From: Actinacidiphila rubida
GTDB taxonomy: Bacteria; Actinomycetota; Actinomycetes; Streptomycetales; Streptomycetaceae
Direction: 5' to 3'
Assembly (NCBI RefSeq): GCF_900110255.1
Contig: NZ_FODD01000034.1
Coordinates: 30,328-94,327 of the forward strand
Length of the DNA: 64,000 bases
Shown: in pieces, positions 44,465 through 52,910 of the stretch
Position numbering within the stretch: the stretch's first letter is position 1
Layout of the letters: each line of letters starts with the position of its first letter
Translations under genes and position numbers: made by a program
The notes under the pieces: model-generated
Databases searched by the model: none
The model's input: the letters and a program-made list of their open reading frames with translations, nothing else
What the model was told of the DNA's origin: nothing

Positions 44465-45214
44465 GTGACAGACACCGCCGTGTCGGAATCTGTGGTCGGG
44501 GTGCCGGACGTGTGGCGGCTGCGGGCGCGCGGCTGCTGGGTGGAGGCGGCGGCGCTGCTCGCGCCGTTCTGCGACGACGACGCGGGGGCGGCGCTGCGCA
44601 GGGCGGAACTCCTGGTCGAGGGCTGCTTCTACCACGTCGACGGGTGGGCCGAGGCGGAGGACGCGCTGCGCTTGGCCGAGGCGCTCGCCTCGACGGACGA
44701 GGAGCGCGGGGCCGCGGCCTCCGAGCGGGGCCACCTCGCGTACGGCGCGACACTCTTCTCGGTCCGCGACCGGGCCGACGAGGCCCGGTCGGCGTTCGGC
44801 CGCAGCGCCGCGCTGCTGTCCCCGGCGTCGCCGGGACGGCCGCTGCTGGACTTCCGGCGGGGACTGGTCGCCGAGAACATCGCCGGGAACCCGACGGCGG
44901 CACGGGCCGCGTACCGGCGTGCCCACGCGGGGGCCGTGGCGCACGGCAACACCTTCCTGACGTCCTTCACCTGGCGGCACCTGGCCGGCCTCGCCGCCGC
45001 CGAGGGCGACCTCGCGGAGGCGCGTCACGGCTTCGCCGAGTCCCTGCGCATCCGCGTCTCCCTCGGCCACCTGGTCGGGACCGCGCCCGCGCTGCTGTCC
45101 CTCGCCGACGTCGAGTCCGACCCCGAGGCCGGGCAGCTGCGCGCCGAGGCCACCCGCCTGTACGCGCTGCTCAACGGCATCCCGGCCTGGCTGGCCCCCA
45201 CCCTCGCACCCTGA
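44465..45214 (+). CDS. TPR-like hypothetical protein
   Basis: 249 residues, GTG at 44465 after GGGGAGAAGCT. The protein is helical with repeating Ala-rich pairs: LRRAELLVEGCFYHVDGWAEAEDALRLAEAL, ERGHLAYGATLFSVRDRADEARSAFGRSAALL, NPTAARAAYRRAHAGAVAHGN, and AAAEGDLAEARHGFAESLRIR. This spacing fits three or four tetratricopeptide-like repeats. There is no signal peptide or enzyme motif. Such proteins usually mediate protein contacts; no partner is suggested by the neighbours. An upstream inverted repeat may regulate it. Confidence 0.6.
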   Translation: MTDTAVSESVVGVPDVWRLRARGCWVEAAALLAPFCDDDAGAALRRAELLVEGCFYHVDGWAEAEDALRLAEALASTDEERGAAASERGHLAYGATLFSVRDRADEARSAFGRSAALLSPASPGRPLLDFRRGLVAENIAGNPTAARAAYRRAHAGAVAHGNTFLTSFTWRHLAGLAAAEGDLAEARHGFAESLRIRVSLGHLVGTAPALLSLADVESDPEAGQLRAEATRLYALLNGIPAWLAPTLAP

Positions 45215-45460
45215 TCCCGCGGTCCCACACCCTCCCCGGCCGCACCGCGGCCGCCAGGGTCGGCATCCACCGGCACCAAACGGGGGGGCGTGCGTGCCGG
45301 GCGGCGCGGAATGGCCGAGCGCAGGGTTGGGCACCCGCCGGCCGCCGCGAGGCCGGTGCGGTCGGCCGGAGGACGAGCCCGCGCAGCGTCATGGCCACGA
45401 GGCAGGAGCGGGCGCGCCGGGGACACCGGGACAGGTGGGGCGTCGCGGCGCCGCCGGACC
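45215..45460 (+). other. Intergenic region left of the MITE
   Basis: 246 nt after the TPR-like gene with no gene or clear signal; very GC-rich, with a G7 run at 45283. It continues directly into the MITE, so 45215-45646 is a single non-coding stretch. Confidence 0.4.
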
Positions 45461-45650
45461 CTAGGGCGTGTCCGCACAGTCGCGTCGTCCGCCCGAAGGG
45501 CGGGGCCGGCGGCGTCTGGTGCGTGCGATCGCAAGGCGGAGGGTCGTCCGGGTCGTCCTCGTAGCGGGCCTCCTCGGACGAGCCCGACAACGCAGCGAGC
45601 GTGCGTGCCAGGCGTCGCCGGCCAGACGGGACTGTGCGGACACGCCCTAG
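45461..45650. mobile_element. 190-bp MITE with 20-bp perfect terminal inverted repeats
   Basis: CTAGGGCGTGTCCGCACAGT (45461-45480) and its exact complement (45631-45650) bound 190 bp; similarity continues imperfectly for about seven more bases inward. The inside encodes no transposase. Both ends are CTAG, which fits the YTAR target of IS5-type elements: either the repeat includes CTAG or CTAG is a 4-bp target duplication. The right CTAG contains the stop codon of the GntR gene. An autonomous IS with the same ends elsewhere in the genome would have mobilised it. Confidence 0.8.
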
Positions 45651-46291
45651 GCCCAGGTGGAGCCGGAGAAGTGCTCGCGGGCGAGGGCCTCGACGGTCAC
45701 GACGTCCCCGGCGATCAGCGCGTCGAGCAGCACCCGGTGCTCCGTCGCGTCGGCGAGCATCGCGCCCTGCCGGGGCGGCACCCGGGGCGCCTCGGCCAGC
45801 GGCCACTGCGCCCGCCGGTGGAGGTCGTCCGCGACGGCCACGAGCTGCACGTTGCCGGACAGTTCGAGCAGCGCCCGGTGGAACGCCCGGTCGGCCTCGG
45901 CGTACACGGACCGGTCGCCGCCCGCCGCCGCCGCGACCGTCGCCTCGGCCAGCGGGCGCAGCCCCTGCCAGCGCGACGACGGCAGCGTCCTGGCCAGCCC
46001 CAGCACGACCGGCACCTCCAGCAGCGCCCGGACCTCGGCGAGCTCCGCGAGGTCGCGCGCGCTGCGGGAGGCCACCCGGAAACCGCGGTTCGGCAGCACC
46101 TCGACCGCGCCCTCCTGCGCCAGCAGCTGCATCGCCTCGCGCACCGGCGTCGCCGAGACCCCGTAGCGGACGGCCAGCTCGGGACCGGAGTGCACGGATC
46201 CCGGCGCCAGCTGGCCGCCGAGGATCGCGGCGCGCAGCGCGTCCAGCACCTGGTCCCGTACCGACAGCCGTATCGGCGCGGCTCGCTCCAA
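45647..46291 (-). CDS. GntR-family (FadR-subfamily) regulator
   Basis: 214 residues from a TTG at 46291 preceded by GGGAGGGGCAGGA; no ATG or GTG lies nearby in frame. SVRDQVLDALRAAILGGQLAPGSVHSGPELAVRYGVSATPVREAMQLLAQEGAVEVLPNRGFRVA is the GntR winged helix, and the helical C-domain is FCD-like (ADRAFHRALLELSGNVQL, HRVLLDALIAGD). FCD members sense carboxylic acids and often bind a metal through Asp/His. The TAG stop is part of the terminal CTAG of the adjacent MITE. No clear target gene adjoins apart from the divergent FhuF-like gene. Confidence 0.83.
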   Translation of the reverse strand: MERAAPIRLSVRDQVLDALRAAILGGQLAPGSVHSGPELAVRYGVSATPVREAMQLLAQEGAVEVLPNRGFRVASRSARDLAELAEVRALLEVPVVLGLARTLPSSRWQGLRPLAEATVAAAAGGDRSVYAEADRAFHRALLELSGNVQLVAVADDLHRRAQWPLAEAPRVPPRQGAMLADATEHRVLLDALIAGDVVTVEALAREHFSGSTWA

Positions 46292-46362
46292 CGGGTCCTG
46301 CCCCTCCCGACCCCTCTCGGCCGAACGTCCGTGCCGCCCGTCACCCGGACGGCGTACTGCCG

Positions 46363-46405
46363 TTAGGTTAAACCCCGCCGGAGATCGCTAAGGTAAGCCT
46401 TACCA
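46363..46405 (+). promoter_or_regulatory. Iron-box-like sites over the start of the FhuF-like gene
   Basis: TAAGGTAAGCCTTACCA (46389-46405) is a near-palindrome of the DtxR/IdeR/DmdR iron-box type (TTAGGTTAGGCT-like) and ends on the start codon's A. A second half-site-like TTAGGTTAAACC lies at 46363-46374. Iron-bound repressor would block both transcription and ribosome access. Confidence 0.6.
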
Positions 46406-47202
46406 TGCCAGCGACCTGCTCCTCCTCGTACGAGCGGCTGTCCGCGGCCTTCCCGGGGCTGCGCGTCACGGCCGGCCTGCCCCCGCGCGGAGGGGGCTGG
46501 GTGAGCGCCGCGGAGCTCGCCCGCGGCGGACCCGCACTGGCCGGGTTCATCGCGGGCGGCGCGGAGAGGATCGAGGGCGAGCACGGACGGGCGCCGCGCC
46601 CCGACGTCGCCGCCGGCCTCGCCCTGCACCGCTACCTGTGGCCGGCGTGCCTGCTCTTCACCGTGCCGTGGTTCCTGGACGGGCGGGTCCCCCGACTCCC
46701 CGTCGAGGACGTCGCGTTCCACCCGGAGTCGGGCCGGTTCGCGGTCCGGACACGGCAGTTGACGTGCCTGCCGGGAGACAGGGTGCACGGCGGGCCGGAT
46801 GCTTCGGTGACCGTGGCCACGCCCGTCGCACTGCGCCACGCACTGCGCTCCGCCCTGGCCGAGCATCTCGGCCCGGTCCTGCGGGGGTTCGCCCCGCACC
46901 TCCGCCGCGGGCCGCGGGCACTGTGGCGCACGGCGACCGACGAGGTCGTCGAAGGGCTCTGGTACATCGCCCAGTTGCTCGGCGATGAGGAGCGCGCGGT
47001 GGCCGATCTCGGCGCGCTGCTGCCGAGCGGATCGCGCTTCCGCGCACCCGGCGCACAGGCGGCGCCGTGCGGGCCCGAGGGGCCGTCCCGCACCCGCCTC
47101 ACCTGCTGCCTGTTCTACACCGTCAGCCCCTCCGGCACCTGTTCCGGATGCCCCCGCACCGCGGACGCCGTCCGAATCCGGCACCCGGCACGCGCCGTGT
47201 GA
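46405..47202 (+). CDS. FhuF-like (2Fe-2S) protein, probable ferric-siderophore reductase
   Basis: 265 residues, ATG at 46405. The N-terminal two thirds are poorly conserved but contain the phrase LHRYLWPACLLFTVPWFLDGRVP typical of actinobacterial FhuF-like proteins. The C-terminus RTRLTCCLFYTVSPSGTCSGCPRT has the C-C-x(10)-C-x2-C cysteine set that binds the 2Fe-2S cluster in FhuF. Such proteins reduce ferric iron in imported siderophores in the cytosol. The iron-box-like operator on its start fits iron-starvation control. No siderophore transporter is next to it. Confidence 0.78.
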   Translation: MPATCSSSYERLSAAFPGLRVTAGLPPRGGGWVSAAELARGGPALAGFIAGGAERIEGEHGRAPRPDVAAGLALHRYLWPACLLFTVPWFLDGRVPRLPVEDVAFHPESGRFAVRTRQLTCLPGDRVHGGPDASVTVATPVALRHALRSALAEHLGPVLRGFAPHLRRGPRALWRTATDEVVEGLWYIAQLLGDEERAVADLGALLPSGSRFRAPGAQAAPCGPEGPSRTRLTCCLFYTVSPSGTCSGCPRTADAVRIRHPARAV

Positions 47203-47382
47203 TCGCGCACGCTACGATCTCGCTCAACTCAGCTGTTCTGGCACGACAGTTCGAGCACACACGTCCGTACGCGTGCTCTTGCGCCATAACGTCTGCACAC
47301 ATCCGCGCTCTTCGCAATGATGTCGGTCCTGAGCCGTCCCGCGGCCCGAGCGCGACGGAAGCGACACGAGGAAACCGCACAC

Positions 47383-48462
47383 ATGAGAATGACCGACATA
47401 TCGCTGAACTGGACGATTTCGGGCGTCATCGGCCTGTTCGCGATCGCGGCCTGCGTCCTCGTGGTCCGCAACCGCCGCGGCTCCGGCGACACCACCGGGG
47501 ACTCGTGGGAGCGCAGCGAGGAGCGCCGCCGCAAGAAGGAGGCGCTGTACGGCAGCGCCAGCTACGTCCTGCTGTTCTGCTGCGCCGCGGTGGCGGCCGC
47601 GCTCTCCTTCCACGGCCTGGTCGGCTTCGGCCAGGAGAACCTGGGCCTCAGCGGCGGCTGGGAGTACCTCGTCCCGTTCGGTCTCGACGGTGCCGCGATG
47701 TTCTGCTCGGTGCTCGCCGTGCGCGAGGCCAGCCACGGCGACGCGGCCCTCGGCTCGCGCATGCTGGTCTGGCTGTTCGCGGGCGCGGCCGCCTGGTTCA
47801 ACTGGGTGCACGCGCCGCGCGGCATGGGCCACGCGGGAGCGCCCCAGTTCTTCGCCGGGATGTCGCTCTCGGCGGCCGTGCTGTTCGACCGCGCGCTCAA
47901 GCAGACCCGCCGGGCCGCCCTGCGCGAGCAGGGCCTCGTCCCGCGGCCGCTGCCGCAGATCCGCATGGTCCGCTGGCTCCGGGCGCCGCGCGAGACGTAC
48001 GCGGCGTGGTCGCTGATGCTGCTCGAAGGTGTGCGTTCGCTCGACGAGGCGGTCGAGGAGGTCCGCGAGGACAAGCTGCAGCGCGAGCAGAACGCGATGC
48101 GTCGCCGCGACCACGAGCGCATGGAGCGCGCCAAGATCAAGGCGCTCACCCGCTCGCACCGCACCTGGCCGCGCGGCGGCGGCCGGGGCGGACGCCAGGT
48201 GGAACTGCCCGCCGCCAGTTCGGCGGGCGGCGGACAGACCGCGACGGAGCCTGCCATAGCGGCTGCGCCTGGGCTTCCCGTGCGTGAGCGGCCCGCGCTC
48301 CAGCCGGTCCGCGACGAGGCGGCGTCCGCCGCGGCCACCGCGGCCGGGGCCGCTTCCACTGGGTTCACCGTGGACCTCACGGCTGAGGACGACACGATGA
48401 CGCTTCCCCGTCTGGACTCGCTGGAGCGCAAACTCGCCGAGATGGAGCGCCAGTTCGGCTGA
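47383..48462 (+). CDS. DUF2637 membrane protein
   Basis: 359 residues from the ATG at 47383. Four hydrophobic segments are visible: WTISGVIGLFAIAACVLVV (about 10-28), YVLLFCCAAVAAALSFHGLVGFG (about 62-84), VPFGLDGAAMFCSVLAV (about 96-112) and MLVWLFAGAAAWFNWVHAP (about 126-144). The DUF2637 signature is the GLDGAA/AAAWFNW pair. The second half is charged and coiled-coil-like (SLDEAVEEVREDKLQREQNAMRRRDHERMERAKIKAL), ending in a heptad-like LERKLAEMERQ. DUF2637 proteins are common in Streptomyces chromosomes and on plasmids (Spd-type spread proteins). The function of chromosomal copies is unknown. Confidence 0.78.
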   Translation: MRMTDISLNWTISGVIGLFAIAACVLVVRNRRGSGDTTGDSWERSEERRRKKEALYGSASYVLLFCCAAVAAALSFHGLVGFGQENLGLSGGWEYLVPFGLDGAAMFCSVLAVREASHGDAALGSRMLVWLFAGAAAWFNWVHAPRGMGHAGAPQFFAGMSLSAAVLFDRALKQTRRAALREQGLVPRPLPQIRMVRWLRAPRETYAAWSLMLLEGVRSLDEAVEEVREDKLQREQNAMRRRDHERMERAKIKALTRSHRTWPRGGGRGGRQVELPAASSAGGGQTATEPAIAAAPGLPVRERPALQPVRDEAASAAATAAGAASTGFTVDLTAEDDTMTLPRLDSLERKLAEMERQFG

Positions 48463-49180
48463 TCGCTCACGCGCGGTGAGGTGCGGTTTTTCCGCGCGCC
48501 CCTTCGGCATCCGGGGTGCCCCCGGGGCGCCGTGCCCGTCTGCTGCGCCGTCGTGGCTTGTCGCGCAGTTCCTCGCGCCCCTGGCGGTGCAGGTTCGTGG
48601 GTGGGGTCAGGGGCCACTCCGGGAGTGTCTCCTCGAACTGTGCGTGCACCGTTCGTCCATTGAGGACGCGGGTGGATGCACAGTTCTGCGGGGACACACC
48701 CGGATCGTCCCCTTCCGGCCGTCCCCGTCTGCGGGAGGGCGTTGGCTGTGTCCATGTCCCCCGCCGGACGGTGGGTAAGCGGGAGGGGGTGGGGAGGAAG
48801 TGCTCCCCGCAGAGAAATGTGCGCGGCCCCCGGGTGCGGAGGCGGACGTACCCGTATGCACATTTCCGAGGAGACGCTTCCGGAGCGCCCCCGACCCCAC
48901 GGACAAAGGGCACGCATATCAGGGGCGCGGGGAACTGCGCGACAAGCCACGATGAGACCCGCAGACGGCAGCGCGCAGCGCGGGGCACCCCGGAAGCCGA
49001 AGGGGCGCGGGGAACTGCGCGACAAGCCACGACGGCGCGGCACACGCCGGAAAAAGCCCCGGGGGCACCCCGTTGGCGCGACAAGCCGAGACGGCGCAGC
49101 ACACGCCGGAACAAGCCCCGGGGGCACCCGGTAGGCCCGCCCCGGGCGCACCACGAACCCCGAACCCGCCCCGGAGGGGC
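48463..49180. repeat. Repeat-rich gene-free region with GGAACTGCGCGACAAGCC-type elements and two hairpins
   Basis: No gene is convincing in these 718 nt. The 32-nt element with core GGAACTGCGCGACAAGCC occurs at 48921-48952 and 49001-49032, inverted at 48551-48582, and partially at 49076. A 59-bp period (49031 and 49090) repeats GACGGCGCxGCACACGCCGG. Two large imperfect hairpins share a motif: 48618-48650 with 48671-48704 (arms containing AACTGTGC), and about 48796-48824 with 48854-48881 (arms containing GAAATGTGC). The region looks like an accumulation of Streptomyces intergenic repeats. Confidence 0.75.
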
Positions 49181-49705
49181 CTAGCGGGGGGCGAACCGTA
49201 GCTCGAACCAGACGACTTTGCCGCGGCCCCGGGAGTGGACGCCCCACGCGTCCGAGAGCGCCTCGACCAGCAGAAGGCCCCGCCCGGACGTCGCGTGGTC
49301 ACCGCCCGGGGGACCCGGAGCCGGCTTGCGGGCGAGACCGTCGCTGACCTCTATGCGCAACAGGTTCCGCGGCCCGAACGAGAGCGTCGCGGTGAGCTCC
49401 GCGCCGCCGCCCGTGTGCTGGAGCGCGTTGGTGACGAGTTCGGTGGTGAGCAACTCCGCGGTGTCCGCGAGCGCGGGCACCCCCCACTGCCGCAGATTGT
49501 CCCGCAGCAGTCTGCGTGTCTCGGCCACGGCCGGAAGATCCGCCGTGCGGACCGAATGCCGTAACCGACGCCCCGTGGTGTCCGTGGGACTCCCCCGATC
49601 TGAGCGATCGTTTTCCCATTGGTCTAGGCATGCCCAGCCGGGGTGCGTCCAGTCATCCGCCGCGCATGATCGGACGGGTGAGCGCGGCCATGCGCCCTGC
49701 GGCAC
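49181..49705 (-). CDS. Anti-sigma-type ATP-binding protein (HATPase_c_2)
   Basis: Up to 174 residues from a GTG at 49705; the domain itself begins near residue 50, and I see no better internal start. AELLTTELVTNALQHTGGGAELTATLSFGPRNLLRIEVSDG is the N-box with its Mg-binding Asn, and GRGLLLVEALSDAWGVHSRGRGKVVWFELR is the glycine-rich ATP lid and end of an RsbW/SpoIIAB-like fold. Streptomyces encode dozens of these stand-alone kinases or anti-sigma-like proteins. A partner sigma or anti-anti-sigma is not adjacent, so its target is unknown. Confidence 0.82.
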   Translation of the reverse strand: MPQGAWPRSPVRSCAADDWTHPGWACLDQWENDRSDRGSPTDTTGRRLRHSVRTADLPAVAETRRLLRDNLRQWGVPALADTAELLTTELVTNALQHTGGGAELTATLSFGPRNLLRIEVSDGLARKPAPGPPGGDHATSGRGLLLVEALSDAWGVHSRGRGKVVWFELRFAPR

Positions 49706-49966
49706 CGCGGTCCGCTCGGCCGGGGCCGCGTCCTCGTTCGGCGTGGACAGCGCGGTGGTCGGTTCCGGCGCCGCCCGCGGGGGCGCTCAAGGGACCGCCA
49801 ACTCCCTGGATTCGTCCGATGTATGGCCACGTTTGACCCTTGACACCTCCCGCCCCTGCGGCCACTGTGTGCCGCACCCAGCCCGCGGGGCCGTGGGGGG
49901 GTTGGGCCCGTACGCGCACTCTGCCCCGGCCGTGTCCGTGCATCACCGAGCAGCTCGGGAGGAGCT

Positions 49967-52828
49967 GTGGTGACATCCCTCCACACGTTACGACGCACTC
50001 GATTGATCCGACCACCCGCCGTCGCGGCGGCAGCAGCAGCGCTGCTGTCGGCCGGGCTGCTGGTTCCGGTCGCCGCACCGCCCGCGGCGGCGGCCTCGGC
50101 CACCACCGCCTGGCAAAATGGCGCGTTCCACGTCGACGCCCCCAACGTGGTCCGCCGCTCCGACATCGTGCTCGGCAGTCCCAACGCCGCGGCCGCGCAG
50201 TCGCTGCCGCTCGGCAACGGCACCCTGGGCGTCGCGGCCTGGGCGGCCGGCGGCTTCACCGCCCAGCTGAACCGGGCGGACACCCTGCCAGGCCGCAAGT
50301 CGCCCGGCCAGGTGCAGATCCCGGGCCTGTCCGCGATGACCGGCGCCGCCGACTTCAAAGGCTCCCTGGACGTGTACACCGGGGTGCTGAACGAGTCGGG
50401 CGGGGGTATGACGCTCAAGGCGTGGGTGTCGGCCACCAAGGACGAGCTGATCGTCGACGTCACGGGAGCCGACCCGAACGCCCAGCAGAGCGCGACGGTC
50501 GGCCTGTGGTCGGGACGCGGTCCGCAGGCCGCCGCGTCGGGCGGCATCGGCACGCTGGCCGAGACGTGGGTCGACAACCAGGAGGCCGGCGCCTCCGGCC
50601 GGACCTTCGGCTCGCTCGCCGCGATCACCGCGGGCGGCCGCGGAGTCAGCGCGCAGGTCGTCAACTCCACGCAGGTGAAGGTGACGTTCACGCCCAACGC
50701 GGACGGCTCCTACCGGGTGGTCGCCGGCGCGCCGGCCTGGACCGGCGGCGACGCGGCCGGTACCGCCTCGAACCTGATCGGCCAGGACGCCGGAGCACCG
50801 GAGTCGTCGCTGCTGTCCTCGCAGCAGTCGTGGTGGGCCGGCTACTGGGCGAACTCCGGTGTCCTGGAGGCCAACTCCTCCGACGGCACGGCGCAGTACA
50901 TGGAGACGCTGCGCACCCTCTACCTGTTCATGGAGGCCGCCTCGATGCGGGGCACGGTGCCCGGCAGCCAGGCGGGCGTCGCCGACATGTTCAACTTCGG
51001 CCAGGACCATCAGAACTGGACGCCGTCGGCGACATGGCTGTGGAACCTGCGGACGCAGATCTCCGCGAACATGAGCAGCGGCAACTTCGCCCTCAACATC
51101 CCGATCTTCGACCTCTACCAGAACAACCTCGCGGCCATCGAGACGTGGACCAAGCAGCAGATGGGCGGCCTGCCCGGCGCCTGCGTGCCCGAGGTCATGC
51201 GCTTCAACGGCAACGGCGGCGACCCGAACCCCGGCGCCAACGCCGCGTGCAGCAAGCCGGGCAGCCCCAACTGGAACGCACTGGACGTCACTTCGGGCGC
51301 CGAGATCAGCCTCTACGTCTGGCAGCAGTACCAGGACACCGGCGACCTGAACTTCCTGCGCACCTACTACCCGCTGATGAAGGACTCCGCGGTGTTCCTG
51401 CTGGCGTACCAGCAGGTCGGCTCGGACGGGAAGCTGCACGCGGTGGCGAACGCGCACGAGACGCAGTGGGCGGTGCAGGACCCGACCACCGACCTGGCGG
51501 CGGACGCGGCGCTCTTCCCGGCCGTCGTGCAGGCCGCGAGACTGCTCGGCTCGGACAGCGCACTGCAGTCCCAACTGACCACCGCGGAAGGCCAGATACC
51601 GCCGTGGGCCCGTACGGACTACGGCCGCACGCAGGTACTGGCGCCGTCCGCGGACGCGTCGGGGACCGACATCATCGCGTACTCGTACCAGCCGACCGCG
51701 CAGATCAGGAACAGCGAGAACATCGACCTCGAACCGGTGTGGCCGTACGACCTCGTCACCGACGACCCGGGCACGCTGCACGACCTGGCGGTGCGCAGCT
51801 ACGACCACCGGGCGGTGACCGGCGGGAACGACTGGAGCATGGACGCGATCGACGCGGCCAGGCTCGGGCTCGCCGACCAGGTCGCGGCCAAGCTGGTGTC
51901 CATCACGCAGGGCCACCAGGTCTATGTCGACGGCCTCGCCGACCTCGGCGCGACCGTGGGCACCGAGGCGTACATCGAGCAGATCTCGGGTGTGGCGACG
52001 GCACTCGACGAGGCGCTCGTGCAGGACTACGACGGGCTGCTGCGGATCGCCCCGGCCTGGCCGGCCGGCTGGGACGCGAGCGGCACGGTGTCGGTGCAGG
52101 GCAACACCAAGGTCAGCGTGCAGGTGCAGAACGGCACGCCGGTGACGGTGGCGCTGCAGGCCGGTTCGGCCGGCACCCTGCGGGTGCGCAGTCCCTGGCC
52201 GGGGCGGTCGGTCCAGGTGGTCGACGGCTCATCGGGTGCGGTCGTGGTGCAGCCCACGTCGGCCGGCACCGTAAACGTTCCCGTCACGTCCGGCCGTTCG
52301 TACCTCGTGGAACCGGTCGACGCCCTGACGACGTCCCTGCCGTTCGCCCAGGTGTCCGGCAGCCCGGCGTCAACCGCCAAGCACCTGGGGAACGTTCAGA
52401 TCGGCCTGGACGCCGGCGGCTCCTCGGGCGCCGCCCCGGTGATCTCGCTGCGCGCCCACGCCAACGGCGACTACGTGACGGCCGAGTCGGCCGGCGCGCA
52501 GCCGCTCATCGCCAACCGGACGGCGATCGGGCCGTGGGAGCAGTTCGACGAGGTCGACCAGGGCGGCGGCTGGATCGCCCTGCGCGCCCACGCCAACGGC
52601 AAGTTCGTCACGGCCGACAACGCGGGCGCCGCGCCCCTGCTCGCCAAGGTCGACGCGGTCGGCACCTGGGAGCAGTTCCAGATCGTCCACAACGGCGACG
52701 GCAGCATCAGCCTGCTCGCGCGCGTCGACAACGACTACGTGACGGCCGAGTCGGCCGGCGCGCAGCCGCTGATCGCCAACCGCACCGCCATCGGCCCCTG
52801 GGAGGAGTTCGACCTGATCACCGACTGA
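49967..52828 (+). CDS. Secreted GH95-like glycosidase with fascin-like C-terminal repeats
   Basis: 953 residues, GTG at 49967 (or 49970) after GGGAGGAG. A signal peptide (RRTRLIRPPAVAAAAAALLSAGLL...PAAAASA) is followed by LPLGNGTLGVAAWAAGGFTAQLNRADTLPGRKSP, typical of the GH95 beta-sandwich start. An (alpha/alpha)6 region contains NFGQDHQNWTPSATWLWNLRTQ, TYYPLMKDSAVFLLAYQQVG and HETQWAVQDPTTDLAADAALFPAVV. GH95 members cleave alpha-L-fucosides or galactosides with Asn-activated water; the substrate here is unproven. Residues about 820-953 hold three repeats of the type ISLRAHANGDYVTAESAGAQPLIANR...GPWEQF, a fascin/beta-trefoil pattern likely to bind sugar. Confidence 0.75.
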   Translation: MVTSLHTLRRTRLIRPPAVAAAAAALLSAGLLVPVAAPPAAAASATTAWQNGAFHVDAPNVVRRSDIVLGSPNAAAAQSLPLGNGTLGVAAWAAGGFTAQLNRADTLPGRKSPGQVQIPGLSAMTGAADFKGSLDVYTGVLNESGGGMTLKAWVSATKDELIVDVTGADPNAQQSATVGLWSGRGPQAAASGGIGTLAETWVDNQEAGASGRTFGSLAAITAGGRGVSAQVVNSTQVKVTFTPNADGSYRVVAGAPAWTGGDAAGTASNLIGQDAGAPESSLLSSQQSWWAGYWANSGVLEANSSDGTAQYMETLRTLYLFMEAASMRGTVPGSQAGVADMFNFGQDHQNWTPSATWLWNLRTQISANMSSGNFALNIPIFDLYQNNLAAIETWTKQQMGGLPGACVPEVMRFNGNGGDPNPGANAACSKPGSPNWNALDVTSGAEISLYVWQQYQDTGDLNFLRTYYPLMKDSAVFLLAYQQVGSDGKLHAVANAHETQWAVQDPTTDLAADAALFPAVVQAARLLGSDSALQSQLTTAEGQIPPWARTDYGRTQVLAPSADASGTDIIAYSYQPTAQIRNSENIDLEPVWPYDLVTDDPGTLHDLAVRSYDHRAVTGGNDWSMDAIDAARLGLADQVAAKLVSITQGHQVYVDGLADLGATVGTEAYIEQISGVATALDEALVQDYDGLLRIAPAWPAGWDASGTVSVQGNTKVSVQVQNGTPVTVALQAGSAGTLRVRSPWPGRSVQVVDGSSGAVVVQPTSAGTVNVPVTSGRSYLVEPVDALTTSLPFAQVSGSPASTAKHLGNVQIGLDAGGSSGAAPVISLRAHANGDYVTAESAGAQPLIANRTAIGPWEQFDEVDQGGGWIALRAHANGKFVTADNAGAAPLLAKVDAVGTWEQFQIVHNGDGSISLLARVDNDYVTAESAGAQPLIANRTAIGPWEEFDLITD
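52439..52812 (+). repeat. Three fascin-like repeats inside the GH95-like gene
   Basis: The units start near 52439, 52571 and 52703, about 132 nt apart. Units one and three share about 36 identical nt (52471-52506 with 52735-52770) apart from a synonymous change just after. The near identity suggests recent duplication or gene conversion. Confidence 0.7.
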
Positions 52829-52910
52829 GCCCGCGGGGCGGGCGGGCAGGCCGCGACGGCGGACTGCCCGGCTCCCGCACGGCGCACGACAGGCGGTGGC
52901 CGCCGGGGAC

